Shown piece by piece: positions 10,587-22,579 of a stretch of 64,000 bases of DNA; the first letter of the stretch is position 1, and every line of letters starts with the position of its first letter. The stretch comes from Harmonia axyridis. Taxonomy: Eukaryota > Arthropoda > Insecta > Coleoptera > Coccinellidae. The position numbers and the translations under genes are program-made. The notes under the pieces are model-generated. The model searched no databases. It was not told the DNA's origin and saw nothing but the letters and a program-made list of their open reading frames with translations. Location of the stretch: NCBI RefSeq assembly GCF_914767665.1, contig NC_059508.1, forward strand, positions 22,728,001 through 22,792,000, in the 5' to 3' direction.

Positions 10587-11720
10587 ACAATTATCCAAGT
10601 AAGCCGTTCCACATTGTTGATTTTCTTGGGCTCGGATGTCACGCAGGTAGCTGTAATCTCCCACGTGGTAAGGTCAATTGCTGCTGTAACCACGAATGCA
10701 CGACTGACTTCTGTTGTTGATTTCATTCGTTTGTTATTTTCTTCAATGTTTCTCATTCTAACACTTTTCATCGTATTGCACAGTGACGAAAGCTTGACAC
10801 ACGTGTCTAAGAAAACCACTTTGGTATGAGGGACTGCTCTTCTTCCCTTTTTTCTTTTTGATGAACAATTATCCAAGTAAGCCATTCCACATTGTTGATT
10901 TTCTTGGACTAGGATGTCACGCAGCTATCTATAATCTCCCACGTGGAAAGGTCAATTGCTGCTGTAACCACAAATGCACGACTGACTTCTGTTGTTGATT
11001 TCATTTGTTTGTTATTTCCTTCTATGTTTCTCATTCTAACACTTTTCATCGTATTGCACAGGGACGAAAGCTTGACACACATGTCTGAGAAAACCACTTT
11101 GGTATGAGGGACTGTTCTTATTCCCTTTTTTTTGTTTAATCAACAATTATCCAAGTAAGCCATTCCACATTGTTGATTTTCTTGAACTCGGATGACACGC
11201 AGGTAGCTATAATCTCCCACGTGGTAAGGTCAATTGCTGCTGTAACCACAAATGCACGACTGACTTCTGTTGTTGATTTCATTTGTTTGTTATTTCCTTC
11301 TATGTTTCTCATTCTAACACTTTTCATCGTTTTGCACAGGGACGAAAGCTTGACACGCGTGTCTAAGGAAACCACTTCTTTTTGTTTAATCAACAATTAT
11401 CCAAGTAGGCCATTCCACATTGTTGATTTTCTTGGACTCGGATGTCACGCAGGTAGCTATAATCTCCCACGTGGTAAGGTCAATTGCTGCTGTAACCACA
11501 AATGCACGACTGACTTCTAATGTTGATTTCATTCGTTTGTTATTTTCTTCAATGTTTCTCATTCTAACACTTTTCATCGTATTGCACAGGGACGAAAGCT
11601 TGACATGCGTGTCTTAGGAAACCACTTTGGTATAAGGGACTGTTCTTATTCCCTTTTTTTTGTTTGATCAACAATTATCCAAGTGGGCCATTCCACATTG
11701 TTGATTTTCTTGGACTCGGA
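10587..11720 (-). repeat. Block B duplicated run, copy 3
   Basis: Matches copy 2 at an offset of 4417 through the linker-deleted and TCTAATG monomers, then switches within a monomer near 11.7 kb to the type found at 7.8 kb. The switch point is a monomer-internal crossover. Confidence 0.8.
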
Positions 11721-12480
11721 TGTCACGCAGGTAGCTATAATCTCCCACGTGGTAAGGTCAATTGCTGCTGAAACCACAAATGCACGACTGACTTCTGTTG
11801 TTGATTTCATTTGTTTGTTATTTCCTTCAATGTTTCTCATTCTAACACTTTTCATCGTATTGCACAGGGACGAAAGCTTGACACACGTGTCTAAGAAAAC
11901 CACTTTGGTATGAGGGACTGTTCTTATTCCCTTCTTTTTGTTCAATCAACAATTATCCAAGTAAGCCATTCCACATTGTTGATTTTCTTGGACTCGGATG
12001 TCACGCAGGTAGCTATAAGCTCCCACGTGGTAAGGTCAATTGCTGCTGTAACCACAAATGCACGACTGACTTCTGTTGTTGATTTCATTTGTTTGTTATT
12101 TCCTTCTATGTTTCTCATTCTAACACTTTTCATCGTATTGCACAGGGACGAAAGCTTGACACACGTGTCTAAGGAAACCACTTTGGTATAAGGGACTGTT
12201 CTTATTTTTTTTTTGTTTAATCAACAATTATCCAAGTAGGCCATTCCACATTGTTGATTTTCTTGGACTCGGATGTCACGCAGGTAGCTATAATCTCCCA
12301 CGTGGTAAGGTCAATTGCTGCTGTAACCACAAATGCACGACTGACTTCTAATGTTGATTTCATTTGTTTGTTATTTCCTTCAATGTTTCTCATTCTAACA
12401 CATCTCATCGTATTGCACAGGGACGAAAGCTTGACACACGTGTCTAAGGAAACCACTTTGGTATAAGGGACTGTTCTTAT
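11684..12480 (-). repeat. Block B second duplicated run, copy 2
   Basis: Copy of 7825-8620. The run then continues with 12879-13480, matching 9440-10040 at an offset of 3439. The offset change of 420 bp reflects one lost monomer plus the half-monomer deletion near 12.7 kb. Confidence 0.8.
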
Positions 12481-12659
12481 TCCCTTTTTTTTGTTTAATC
12501 AACAATTATCCAAGTAGGCCATTCCACATTGTTGATTATCTTGGACTTGGATGTCACGCAGGTAGCTATAATCTCCCACGTGGTAAGGTCAATTGCTGCT
12601 GCAACCACAAATGCACGACTGACTTCTGTTGTTGATTTCATTTGTTTGTTATTTCCTTC

Positions 12660-12730
12660 TATGTTCTCATTCTAACACTTTTCATCGTATTGCACAGGTA
12701 GCTATAATCTCCCACGTGGTAAGGTCAATT
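12660..12730 (-). repeat. Half-monomer deletion junction
   Basis: ATTGCACAGG (first CAGG of the monomer) is joined to TAGCTATAATC (which normally follows the second CAGG), with CAGG at 12695-12698 common to both. In a normal neighbour those CAGG words are 139 bp apart (12832 and 12971), so about 139 bp, half a unit, is missing. The nearby ATGTTCTCATT also lacks one base. Confidence 0.85.
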
Positions 12731-13999
12731 GCTGCTGTAACCACAAATGCACGACTGACTTCTGTTGTTGATTTCATTTGTTTGTTATTTCCTTCAATGT
12801 TTCTCATTCTAACACTTCTCATCGTATTGCACAGGGACGAAAGCTTGACACACGTGTCTAAGGAAACCACTTTGGTATAAGGGACTGTTCTTATTTTTTT
12901 CTTTGTTTAATCAACAATTATCCAAGTAGGCCATTCCACATTGTTGATTTTCTTGGACTCGGATGTCACGCAGGTAGCTATAATCTCCCACGTGGTAAGG
13001 TCAATTGCTGCTGTTACCACAAATGCACGACTGACTTCTGTTGTTGATTTCATTTGTTTGTTATTTCCTTCTATGTTTCTCATTCTAACACTTTTCATCG
13101 TATTGCACAGGGACGAAAGCTTGACACACGTGTCTAAGGAAACCACTTTGGTATAAGGAACTGTTCTTATTCTCTTTTTTTTGTTTAATCAACAATTATC
13201 CAAGTAGGCCATTCCACATTGTTGATTACCTTGGACTCGGATGTCACGCAGGTAGCTATAATCTCCCACGTGGTAAGGTCAATTGCTGCTGTAACCACAA
13301 ATGCACGACTGACATCTAATGTTGATTTCATTTGTTTGTTATTTCCTTCAATGTTTCTCATTCTAACACTTCTCATCGTATTGCACAGGGACGAAAGCTT
13401 GACAAACGTGTCTAAGGAAACCACTTTGGTATAAGGGACTGTTCTTATTCCCTTCTTTTTGTTCAATCAACAATTATCCAAGTAAGCAATTCCACATTGT
13501 TGATTTTCTTGGACTCGAATGTCACGCAGGTAGCTATAATCTCCCACGTGGTAAGGTCAATTGCTGCTGTAACCACAAATGCACGACTGACTTCTGTTGT
13601 TGATTTCATTTGTTTGTTATTTCCTTCTATGTTTCTCATTCTAACACATTTCATCGTATTGCACAGGGACGAAAGCTTGACACGCGTGTCTAAGGAAACC
13701 ACTTTGGTATAAGGGACTGTTCTTATTCCCTTCCTTTTGTTTAATGAACAATTATCCAAGTAAGCCATTCCACATTGTTGATTTTCTTGGACTCGGATGT
13801 CACGCAGGTAGCTATAATCTCCCACGTGGTAAGGTCAATTGCTGCTGTAACCACAAATGCACGACTGACTTCTGTTGTTGATTTCATTTGTTTGTTATTT
13901 CCTTCTATGTTTCTCATTCTAACACTTTTCATCGTATTGCACAGGAACGAAAGCTTGACACAGGTGTCTAAGGAAACCACTTTGGTATAAGGGACTGTT

Positions 14000-15830
14000 C
14001 TTATTCCCTTCTTTTTGTCTAATGAAGATTTATCCAAGTAAGCCATTCCACATTGTTGATTTTCTTGGACTCGGATGACACGCGGGTAGCTATAATCTCC
14101 CACGTGGTAAGGTCAATTGCAGCTGTAACCACAAATGCACGACTGTCTTCTGTTGTTGATTTCATTTGTTTGTTATTTCCTTCAATGTTTCTCATTCTAA
14201 CACTTTTCATCGTATTGCACAGGGACGAAAGCTTGACACACGTGTCTAAGGAAACCACTTTGGTATAAGGGACTGTTCTTATTCAATTCTTTTTGTTTAA
14301 TGAACAATTATCCAAGTAAGCCGTTCCACATTGTTGATTTTCTTGGACTCGGATGTCACGCAGGTAGCTATAATCTCCCACGTGGTAAGGTCAATTGCTG
14401 CTGTAACCACAAATGCACGACTGACTTCTGTTGTTGATTTCATTCGTTTGTTATTTTCTTCAATGTTTCTCATTCTAACACTTTTCATCGTATTGCACAG
14501 GGACGAAAGCTTGACACACGTGTCTATGGAAACCACATTGGTATAAGGGACTGTTCTTTCTTCATTCTTTCTGTATAATGATCAATTATCCAAGTAAGCC
14601 ATTCCACATTGTTGATTTTCTTGGACTCGGATGTCACGCAGGTAGCTATAATCTCCCACGTGGTAAGGTCAATTGCTGCTGAAACCACAAATGCACGACT
14701 GACTTCTGTTGTTGATTTCATTTGTTTGTTATTTCCTTCAATGTTTCTCATTCTAACACTTTTCATCGTATTGTACAGGGACGAAAGCTTGACACACGTG
14801 TCTAAGGAAACCACTTTGGTATGAGGGACTGTTCTTATTTCCTTCTTTTTGTTCAATCAACAATTATCCAAGTAAACCATTCCACATTGTCGATTTTCTT
14901 GGACTCGGATGTCACATAGGTAGCTATAATCTCCCACGTGGTAAGGTCAATTGCTGCTGTAACCACAAATGCACGACTGACTTCTGTTGTTGATTTCATT
15001 TGTTTTTTATTTCCTTCTATGTTTCTCATTCTAACACTTTTCATCGTATTGCACAGGGACGAAAGCATGACACACGTGTCTAAGGAAACCACTTTGGTAT
15101 AAGGGACTGTTCTTATTCCCTTCTTTTTGTCTAATGAAAAATTATCCAAGTAAGCCATTCCACATTGTTGATTTTCTTGGACTCGGATGACACGCGGGTA
15201 GCTATAATCTCCCACGTGGTAAGGTCAATTGCTGCTGTAACCACAAATGCACGACTGACTTCTGTTGTTGATTTCATTTGTTTGTTATTTCCTTCAATGT
15301 TTCTCATTCTAACACTTTTCATCGTATTGCACAGGGACGAAAGCTTGACACACGTGTCTAAGGAAACCACTTTGGTATAAGGGACTGTTCTTATTCAATT
15401 CTTTTTGTTTAATGATCAATTATCCAAGTAAGCCATTCCACATTGTTGATTTTCTTGGACTCGGATGTCACGCAGGTAGCTATAATCTCCCACGTGGTAA
15501 GGTCAATTGCTGCTGAAACCACAAATGCACGACTGACTTCTGTTGTTGATTTCATTTGTTTGTTATTTCCTTCAATGTTTCTCATTCTAACACTTTTCAT
15601 CGTATTGTACAGGGACGAAAGCTTGACACACGTGTCTAAGGAAACCACTTTGGTATGAGGGACTGTTCGTATTTCCTTCTTTTTGTTCAATCAACAATTA
15701 TCCAAGTAAACCATTCCACATTGTCGATTTTCTTGGACTCGGATGTCACGTAGGTAGCTATAATCTCCCACGTGGTAAGGTAAATTGCTGCTGTAACCAC
15801 AAATGCACGACTGACTTATGTTGTTGATTT
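14000..15830 (-). repeat. Block B local duplication at 1112 and 834 bp
   Basis: 14000-14300 recurs at 15112-15412 (1112 bp, four monomers), marked by GACACGCGGGTAGC. 14580-14990 recurs at 15414-15824 (834 bp, three monomers), marked by GCTGAAACCAC, ATTGTACAGG and CATTGTCGATTTTC. The different steps imply loss of one monomer between the copies. Confidence 0.75.
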
Positions 15831-17887
15831 CATTTGTTTGTTATTTCCTTCAATGTTTCTCATTCTAACACTTCTCATCGTATTGCACAGGGACGAAAGA
15901 TTGACACACGTGTCTATGGAAACCACATTGGTATAAGACACTGTTCTTATTCCCTTTCTTTCTGTATGATGATCAATTATCCAAGTAAGCCATTCCACAT
16001 TGTTGATTTTCTTGGACTCGGATGACACGCAGGTAGCTATAATCTTTAACGTGGTAAGGTCAATTGCTGCTGTATCCATAAATGCACAACTGACTTCTGT
16101 TGTTGATTTCATTTGTTTGTTATTTCCTTCAATGTTTCTCATTCTAACACTTTTCATCGTATTGCACAGGGACGAAAGCTTGACACACGTGTCTAAGGAA
16201 ACCACTTTGGTATAAGGGACTGTTCTTATTCCCTTCTTTTTGTTTGAAGAACAATTATCCAAGTAAGCCGTTCCACATTGTTGATTTTCTTGGACTCGGA
16301 TGTCACGCAGGTAGCTATAATCTCCCACGTGGTGAGGTCAATTGCTGCTGTAACCACAAATGCACGACTGACTTCTGTTGTTGATTTCTTTCGTTTGTTA
16401 TTTTCTTCAATGTTTCTCATTCTAACACTTTTCATCGTATTGCACAGGGACGAAAGCTTGACACACGTGTCTATGGAAACCACATCGGTATAAGGGACTG
16501 TTCTTATTCCATTCTTTCTGTATAATGATCAATTATCCAAGTAAGCCATTCCACATTGTTGATTTTCTTGGACTCGAATGTCACTCAGGTAGCTATAATC
16601 TCACACGTGGTGAGGTCAATTGCTGCTGTAACCACAAATGCACGACTGACTTCTGTTGTTGATTTCATTTGTTTGTTATTTCCTTCAATGTTTCTCATTC
16701 TAACTCTTTTCATCGTATTACACAGGGACGAAAGCTTGACTTTTGTGTCTAAGGAAGCCACATTGGTATGAGGTACTGTTCTTATTCCCTTTTTTCTTTT
16801 TGATGAACAATTATCCAAGTAAGCCATTCCACATTTTTGATTTTCTTGGACTAGGATGTCACGCAGCTAGCTATAATCTCCCACGTGGTAAGGTCAATTG
16901 CTGCTGTAACCACAAATGCACGACTGACTTCTGTCGTTAATTTCATTTGTTTGTTATTTCCTTCTATGTTTCTCATTTTAACACTTTTCATCGTATTGCA
17001 CAGGGACGAAAGCTTGACACACGTGTCTACGGAAACCACAAGGGTTTGTTCTCATTCCCTTTTTTCTTTTTGATGAACAATTATCCAAGTAAGCCATTCC
17101 ACATTGTTGATTTTCTTGGACTCGGATGTCACGCAGGTAGCTATAATCTCCCACGTGGTAAGGTCAATTGCTGCTGTAACCACAAATGCTCGACTGACTT
17201 CTGTTGTTGATTTCATTCGTTTGTTATTTTCTTCAATGTTTCTCATTCTAACACTTTTCATCGTATTGCACAGGGACGAAAGCTTGACACACGTGTCTAT
17301 GGAACCCACTTTGGTATAAGGGACTGTTCTTATTCCCTCCTTTTTGTTTAATGAACAATTATCCAAGTAAGCCATTCCACATTGTTGATTTTCTTGGACT
17401 CGGATGTCACGCAGGTAGCTATAATCTCTCACGTGGTAAGGTCCATTCGTGCTGTAACCACGAATGCACGATTGACTTCTGTTGTTGATTTCATTTGTTT
17501 GTTATTTCCTTCTATGTTTCTCATTCTAACACTTTCCATCGTATTGCACAGGGACGAATGCTTGACACATGTGTCTAAGGAAACCACTTTGGTATGAGGG
17601 ACTGTTCTTATTCCCTTCTTTTTGTTTAATGAACAATTATCCAAGTAAGCCATTCCACATTGTTGATTTCCTTGGACTCGGATGTCACGCAGGGAGCTAT
17701 AACCTCCCACGTGGTTAGGTCAATTGCTGCTGTAACCACAAATGCACGACTGACTTCTGTTGTTGATTTCATTCGTTTGTTATTTTCTTCAATGTTTCAC
17801 ATTCTAATACTTTTCATCGTATTGCACAGGGACGAAAGCTTGACACACGTGTCTAAGGAAACCACTTTGGTATAAGGGACTGTTTTT

Positions 17888-18020
17888 ATTCCCTTTTTTC
17901 ATTTATATGAACAATTATCCAAGTGAGCCATTCCAAATTGTTGATTTTCTTGGACTACGATGTCACGCAGGTAGCTATAATCACCCACGTGTTAAGGTCA
18001 ATGGCCAGAAAGAAGGGAAT
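17888..18020. repeat. Strand switch 2 (- to +) with 3-nt filler
   Basis: Minus-oriented AAGGTCAAT ends at 18002, GGC (18003-18005) fits neither side, and plus-oriented CAGAAAGAAGGG starts at 18006. The nearest paired arms are ATTCCCTT (17888-17895) and AAGGGAAT (18013-18020), so about 110 nt separate them, the widest spacer of the six switches. Confidence 0.82.
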
Positions 18021-18312
18021 AAGAACAGTCCCTTATACCAATGTGGTTTCCATAGACACGTGTGTCAAGCTTTCGTCCCTGTGCAATACGATGAGAAGTG
18101 TTAGAATGAGAAACATTGAAGGAAATAACAAACAAATGAAATCAACAACAGAAGTCAGTCGTGGATTTGTGGTTACAGCAGCAATTGACCTTACCACGTG
18201 GGAGATTATAGCTACCTGCGAGACATCCGAGTCCAAGAAAATCAACAATGTGGAATGGCCTACTCGGATAATTGTTGATTAAACAAAAAAAAGGAAATAA
18301 GAACAGTCCTTT

Positions 18313-18668
18313 ATACCAAAGTGGTTTCCTTAGACACGTGTGTCAAGCTTTCATCCCTCAGCAATACGACAAAAAGTGTTAGAGTAAGAAACATTGAAGG
18401 AAATAACAAACGAATGAAATCAACAACAGAAGTCAACCGTCCAGTTTTGGTTACAGCAGCAATTGACCTTACCACGTGGGAGGAAATCAAAAATGTGGAA
18501 TGGCTTAATAAGAAATATTGGAGGAAATAACAAACAAATGAAATCAACAACAGAAGTCAGCCGTCCAGTTTTGGTTACAGCAGCAATTGACCTTACCATT
18601 TGAGAGATTGTAGCTACATGCGTGACATCCGAGTCCAAGAAAATCAACAATGTGGAATGGCTCACTTG
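18313..18668 (+). repeat. Divergent monomer plus compressed 124-bp unit
   Basis: Marked by CATCCCTCAGCAATACGACA, AGAGTAAGAAACATTG and CGTCCAGTTTTGG. After CACGTGGGAG about 33 bp are missing, and a second gap joins TGGCTTA to ATAAGAAATATTGGAGG. The two AGGAAATAAC words are therefore 124 bp apart instead of 278. Next comes a monomer with ACCATTTGAGAGATTGTAGC. The same arrangement recurs at 34.1-34.44 kb (reversed), 49.87-50.22, 59.69-60.04 and 61.20-61.56 kb. Confidence 0.85.
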
Positions 18669-19554
18669 GATAATTGTTGATTAAACAAAAAAAAGGGAAT
18701 AAGAACAGTCCCTTATACCAAAGTGGTTTCCTTAGACACGTGTGTCAAGCTTTCGTCCCTGTGCAATACGATGAAAAGTGTTAGAATGAGAAACATTAAA
18801 GGAAATAACAAACAAATGAAATCAACAACAGAAGTCAGTCGTGCATTTGTGGTTACAGCAGCAATTGACCTTACCACGTGGGAGATTATAGCTACCTGCG
18901 TGACATCCGAGTCCAAGAAAATCAACAATGTGGAATGACTTACTTGGATAATTGATCATTATACAGAAAGAATGAAGTAAGAACAGTCCCTTATACCAAT
19001 GTGGTTTCCATAGACACGTGTGTCAAGCTTTCGTCCCTGTGCAATACGATGAAAAGTGTTAGAATGACAAACATTGAAGAAAATAACAAACGAATGAAAT
19101 CAACAACAGAAGTCAGTCGTGCATTTGTGGTTACAGCAGCAATTGACCTTACCACGTTAAAGATTATAGCTACCTGCGTGTCATCCGAGTCCAAGAAAAT
19201 CAATAATGTGGAATGGCTTACTTGGATAATTGATCATCATACAGAAAGAAGGGAATAAGAACAGTCCCTTATACCAATGTGGTTTCCATAGACACGTGTG
19301 TCAAGCTTTCGTCCCTGTGCAATACGATGAGAAGTGTTAGAATGAGAAACATTGAAGGAAATAACAAACAAATGAAATCAACAACAGAAGTCAGTCGTGC
19401 ATTTGTGGTTACAGCAGCAATTGACCTTACCACGTGGGAGATTATAGCTACCTGCGAGACATCCGAGTCCAAGAAAATCAACAATGTGGAATGGCCTACT
19501 CGGATAATTGTTGATTAAACAAAAAAAAAGGAAATAAGAACAGTCCTTTATACC

Positions 19555-19790
19555 AAAGTGGTTTCCTTAGACACGTTTGTCAAGCTTTCATCCCTCAGCA
19601 ATACGACAAAAAGTGTTAGAGTAAGAAACATTGAAGGAAATAACAAACGAATGAAATCAACAACAGAAGTCAACCGTCCAGTTTTGGTTGCAGCAGCAAT
19701 TGACCTTACCATTTGAGAGATTGTAGCTACATGCGTGACATCCGAGTCCAAGAAAATCAACAATGTGGAATGGCTCACTTGGATAATTGT
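19555..19790 (+). repeat. Divergent monomer without the compressed unit
   Basis: Carries the CCTCAGCAATACGACA, AGAGTAAG and CGTCCAGTTTTGG variants and passes directly into ACCATTTGAGAGATTG. This suggests the 124-bp unit was lost here by recombination between its flanks, or that this copy shows the state before it arose. Confidence 0.75.
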
Positions 19791-20099
19791 TGATTAAACA
19801 AAAAAAAAGGGAATAAGAACAGTCCCTCATACCAAAGTGGTTTCCCTAGACACGTGTGTCAAGCTTTCGTCACTGTGCAATACGATGAAAAGTGTTAGAA
19901 TGAGAAACATTGAAGAGAATAACAAACGAATGAAATCAACAACAGAAGTCAGTCGTGCATTCGTGGTTACAGCAGCAATTGACCTTACCACGTGGGAGAT
20001 TACAGCTACCTGCGTGACATCCGAGCCCAAGAAAATCAACAATGTGGAACGGCTTACTTGGATAATTGTTGATTAAACAAAAAAAAGGAAATAAGAACA

Positions 20100-20190
20100 G
20101 TCCTTTCTACCAAACTGGTTTCCTTAGACACGTGTGTCAAGCTTTCATCCCTCAGCAATACGACAAAAAGTGTTAGAGTAAGAAACATTG
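20100..20190 (+). repeat. Chimeric monomer: divergent front, standard rear
   Basis: TCATCCCTCAGCAATACGACAAAAAG and AGAGTAAGAAACATTG of the divergent type continue into GAAGAAAATAACAAACGAATG and standard CGTGCATTTGTGG. The changeover lies near 20190. A second such chimera is at 47935-48010. These look like conversion or crossover products. Confidence 0.75.
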
Positions 20191-21649
20191 AAGAAAATAA
20201 CAAACGAATGAAATCAACAACAGAAGTCAGTCGTGCATTTGTGGTTACAGCAGCAATTGACCTTACCACGTGGGAGATTATAGCTACCTGCGTGACATCC
20301 GAGTCCAAGAAAATCAACAATGTGGAACGGCTTACTTGGATAATTGTTCATTAAACAAAAAGAATTGAATAAGAACAGTCCCTTATACCAAAGTGGTTTC
20401 CTTAGACACGTGTGTCAAGCTTTCGTATCTGTGCAATATGATGAAAAGTTTTAGAATGAGAAACATTGAAGGAAATAACAAACAAATGAAATCAACAACA
20501 GAAGTCAGTCGTGCATTTGTGGTTACAGCAGCAATTGACCTTACCACGTTACAGATTATAGATACCTGCGTGTCATCCGAGTCCAAGAAAATCAACAATG
20601 TGGAATGGCTTACTTGGATAATTGATCATCATACAGAAAGAAGGGAATAAGAACAGTCCCTTATACCAAAGTGGTTTCCTTGGACACGCGTGTCAAGCTT
20701 TCGTCCCTGTGCAATACGACGAAAAGTGTTAGAATGAGAAACATTGAAGGAAATAACAAACAAATGAAATCAACATTAGAAGTCAGTCGTGCATTTGTGG
20801 TTACAGCAGCAATTGACCTTACCACGTGGGAGATTATAGCTACCTGCGTGACATCCGAGTCCAAGATAATCAACAATGTGGAATGGCTTACTTGGATAAT
20901 TGTTCATTAAACAAAAAGAAGGGAATAAGAACAGTCCCTCATACCAAAGTGGTTTCCTTAGACACCTGTGTCAAGCTTTCGTTCCTGTGCAATACGATGA
21001 AAAGTGTTAGAATGAGAAACATAGAAGGAAATAACAAACAAATGAAATCATCAACAGAAGTCAGTCGTGCATTTGTGGTTACAGCAGCAATTGACCTTAC
21101 CACGTGGGAGATTATAGCTACCTGCGTGACATCCGAGTCCAAGAAAATCAACAATGTGGAATGGCTTACTTGGATAATTGATCATTATACAGAAAGAATG
21201 AAGTAAGAACAGTTCCTTATACCAAAGTGGTTTCCTTAGACACGTGTGTCAAGCTTTCGTCCCTGTGCAATACGATGAAAAGTGTTAGAATGAGAAACAT
21301 TGAAGAAAATAACAAACGAATGAAATCAACAACAGAAGTCAGTCGTGCATTTGTGGTTACAGCAGCAACTGACTTTACCACGTGGGAGATTATAGCTACC
21401 TGCGTGACATCCGAGTCCAAGAAAATCAACAATGTGGAATGGCTTACTTGGATAATTGTTCATTAAACAAAAAGAAGGGAATAAGAACAGTCCCTTATAC
21501 CAAAGTGGTTTCCTTAGACACGCGTGTCAAGCTTTCGTCTCTGTGTAATACAATGAAAAGTGTTAGAATGAGAAACATTGAAGAAAATAACAAACGAATG
21601 AAATCAACAACAGAAGTCAGTCGTGCATTTGTGGTTACAGCAGCAATTG

Positions 21650-22365
21650 ACCTAACCACGTGGGAGATTACAGCTACCTGCGTGACATCCGAGCCCAAGA
21701 AAATGAACAATGTGGAACGGCTTACTTGGATAAATGTTCATTAAACAAAAAGAAGGGAATAAGAACAGTCCCTTATACCAAAGTGGTTTCCTCAGACACG
21801 TGTGTCAAGCTTTCGTCCCTGTGCAATACGATGAAAAATGTTAGAATGAGAAACATTTAAGGAAATAACAAACAAATGAAATCAACAACAGAAGTCAGTC
21901 GTGCATTTGTGGTTACAGCAGCAATTGACGTTACCACGTAAAAGATAATAGCTACCTGCGTGTCATCCGAGTCCAAGAAAATCAACAATGTGGAATGGCT
22001 CACTTGGATAATTGATCATTATACAGAAAGAAGGGAATAAGAACAGTCCCTTATACCAATGTGGTTTCCATAGACACGTGTGTCAAGCTTTCGTCCCTGT
22101 GCAATACGATGAGAAGTGTAAGAATGAGAAACATTGAAGGAAATAACAAACAAATGAAATCAACATTAGAAGTCAGTCGTGCATTTGTGGTTACAGCAGC
22201 AATTGACCTTACCACGTGGGAGATTATAGCTACCTGCGTGACATCCGAGTCCAAGATAATCAACAATGTGGAATGGCTTACTTGGATAATTGTTCATTAA
22301 ACAAAAAGAAGGGAATAAGAACAGTCCCTTAGACCAAAGTGGTTTCCTTAGACACCTGTGTCAAG
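21650..22365 (+). repeat. Block C run, copy 1 (offset 3359)
   Basis: Matches 25009-25724. Shared markers are GAGCCCAAGAAAATGAACAA, ATAAATGTTC, TCCTCAGACACG, ACGTAAAAGATAATAGC and CCTTAGACCAAAG. The first copy has a lone TTTAAGG (21856) and GACGTTACC (21929) not seen in the second. Confidence 0.82.
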
Positions 22366-22579
22366 CTTTCGTTCCTGTGCAATACGATGAAAAGTGTTAG
22401 AATGAGAAACATTGAAGGAAATAACAAACAAATCAAATCAACAACAGAAGTCAGTCGTGCATTTGTGATTACAGCAGCAATTGACCTTACCACGTGGGAG
22501 ATTATAGCTACAGCGTGACATCCGAGTCCAAGAAAATCAACAATGTGGAATGGCTTACTTGGATAATTGATCATTATAC

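Larger units (their letters stand above)
3421..18002 (-). repeat. Block B: minus-oriented monomers
   Basis: About 52 monomers in reverse direction. It contains three copies of a marked run (3420-4700, 6170-7450, 10587-11720), a second duplicated run (7825-8620 with 11684-12480, and 9440-10040 with 12879-13480), and a short duplicated run near 14.0-15.8 kb. Parts are inverted copies of block G: 3.42-4.45 kb with 45.75-46.77 kb, 4.8-6.2 kb with 57.35-58.8 kb, and 10.0-11.6 kb with 56.15-57.7 kb. The stretch 16.3-17.6 kb mirrors 29.05-30.35 kb of block C. Confidence 0.93.

Noticed and set aside
15816..16328. 170-codon minus-strand open frame as a gene
   Set aside because: It is two joined copies of the same monomer-derived frame with the usual satellite variants, has no recognisable domain, and equivalent frames in neighbouring monomers are broken. 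No promoter, splice or start context supports it.
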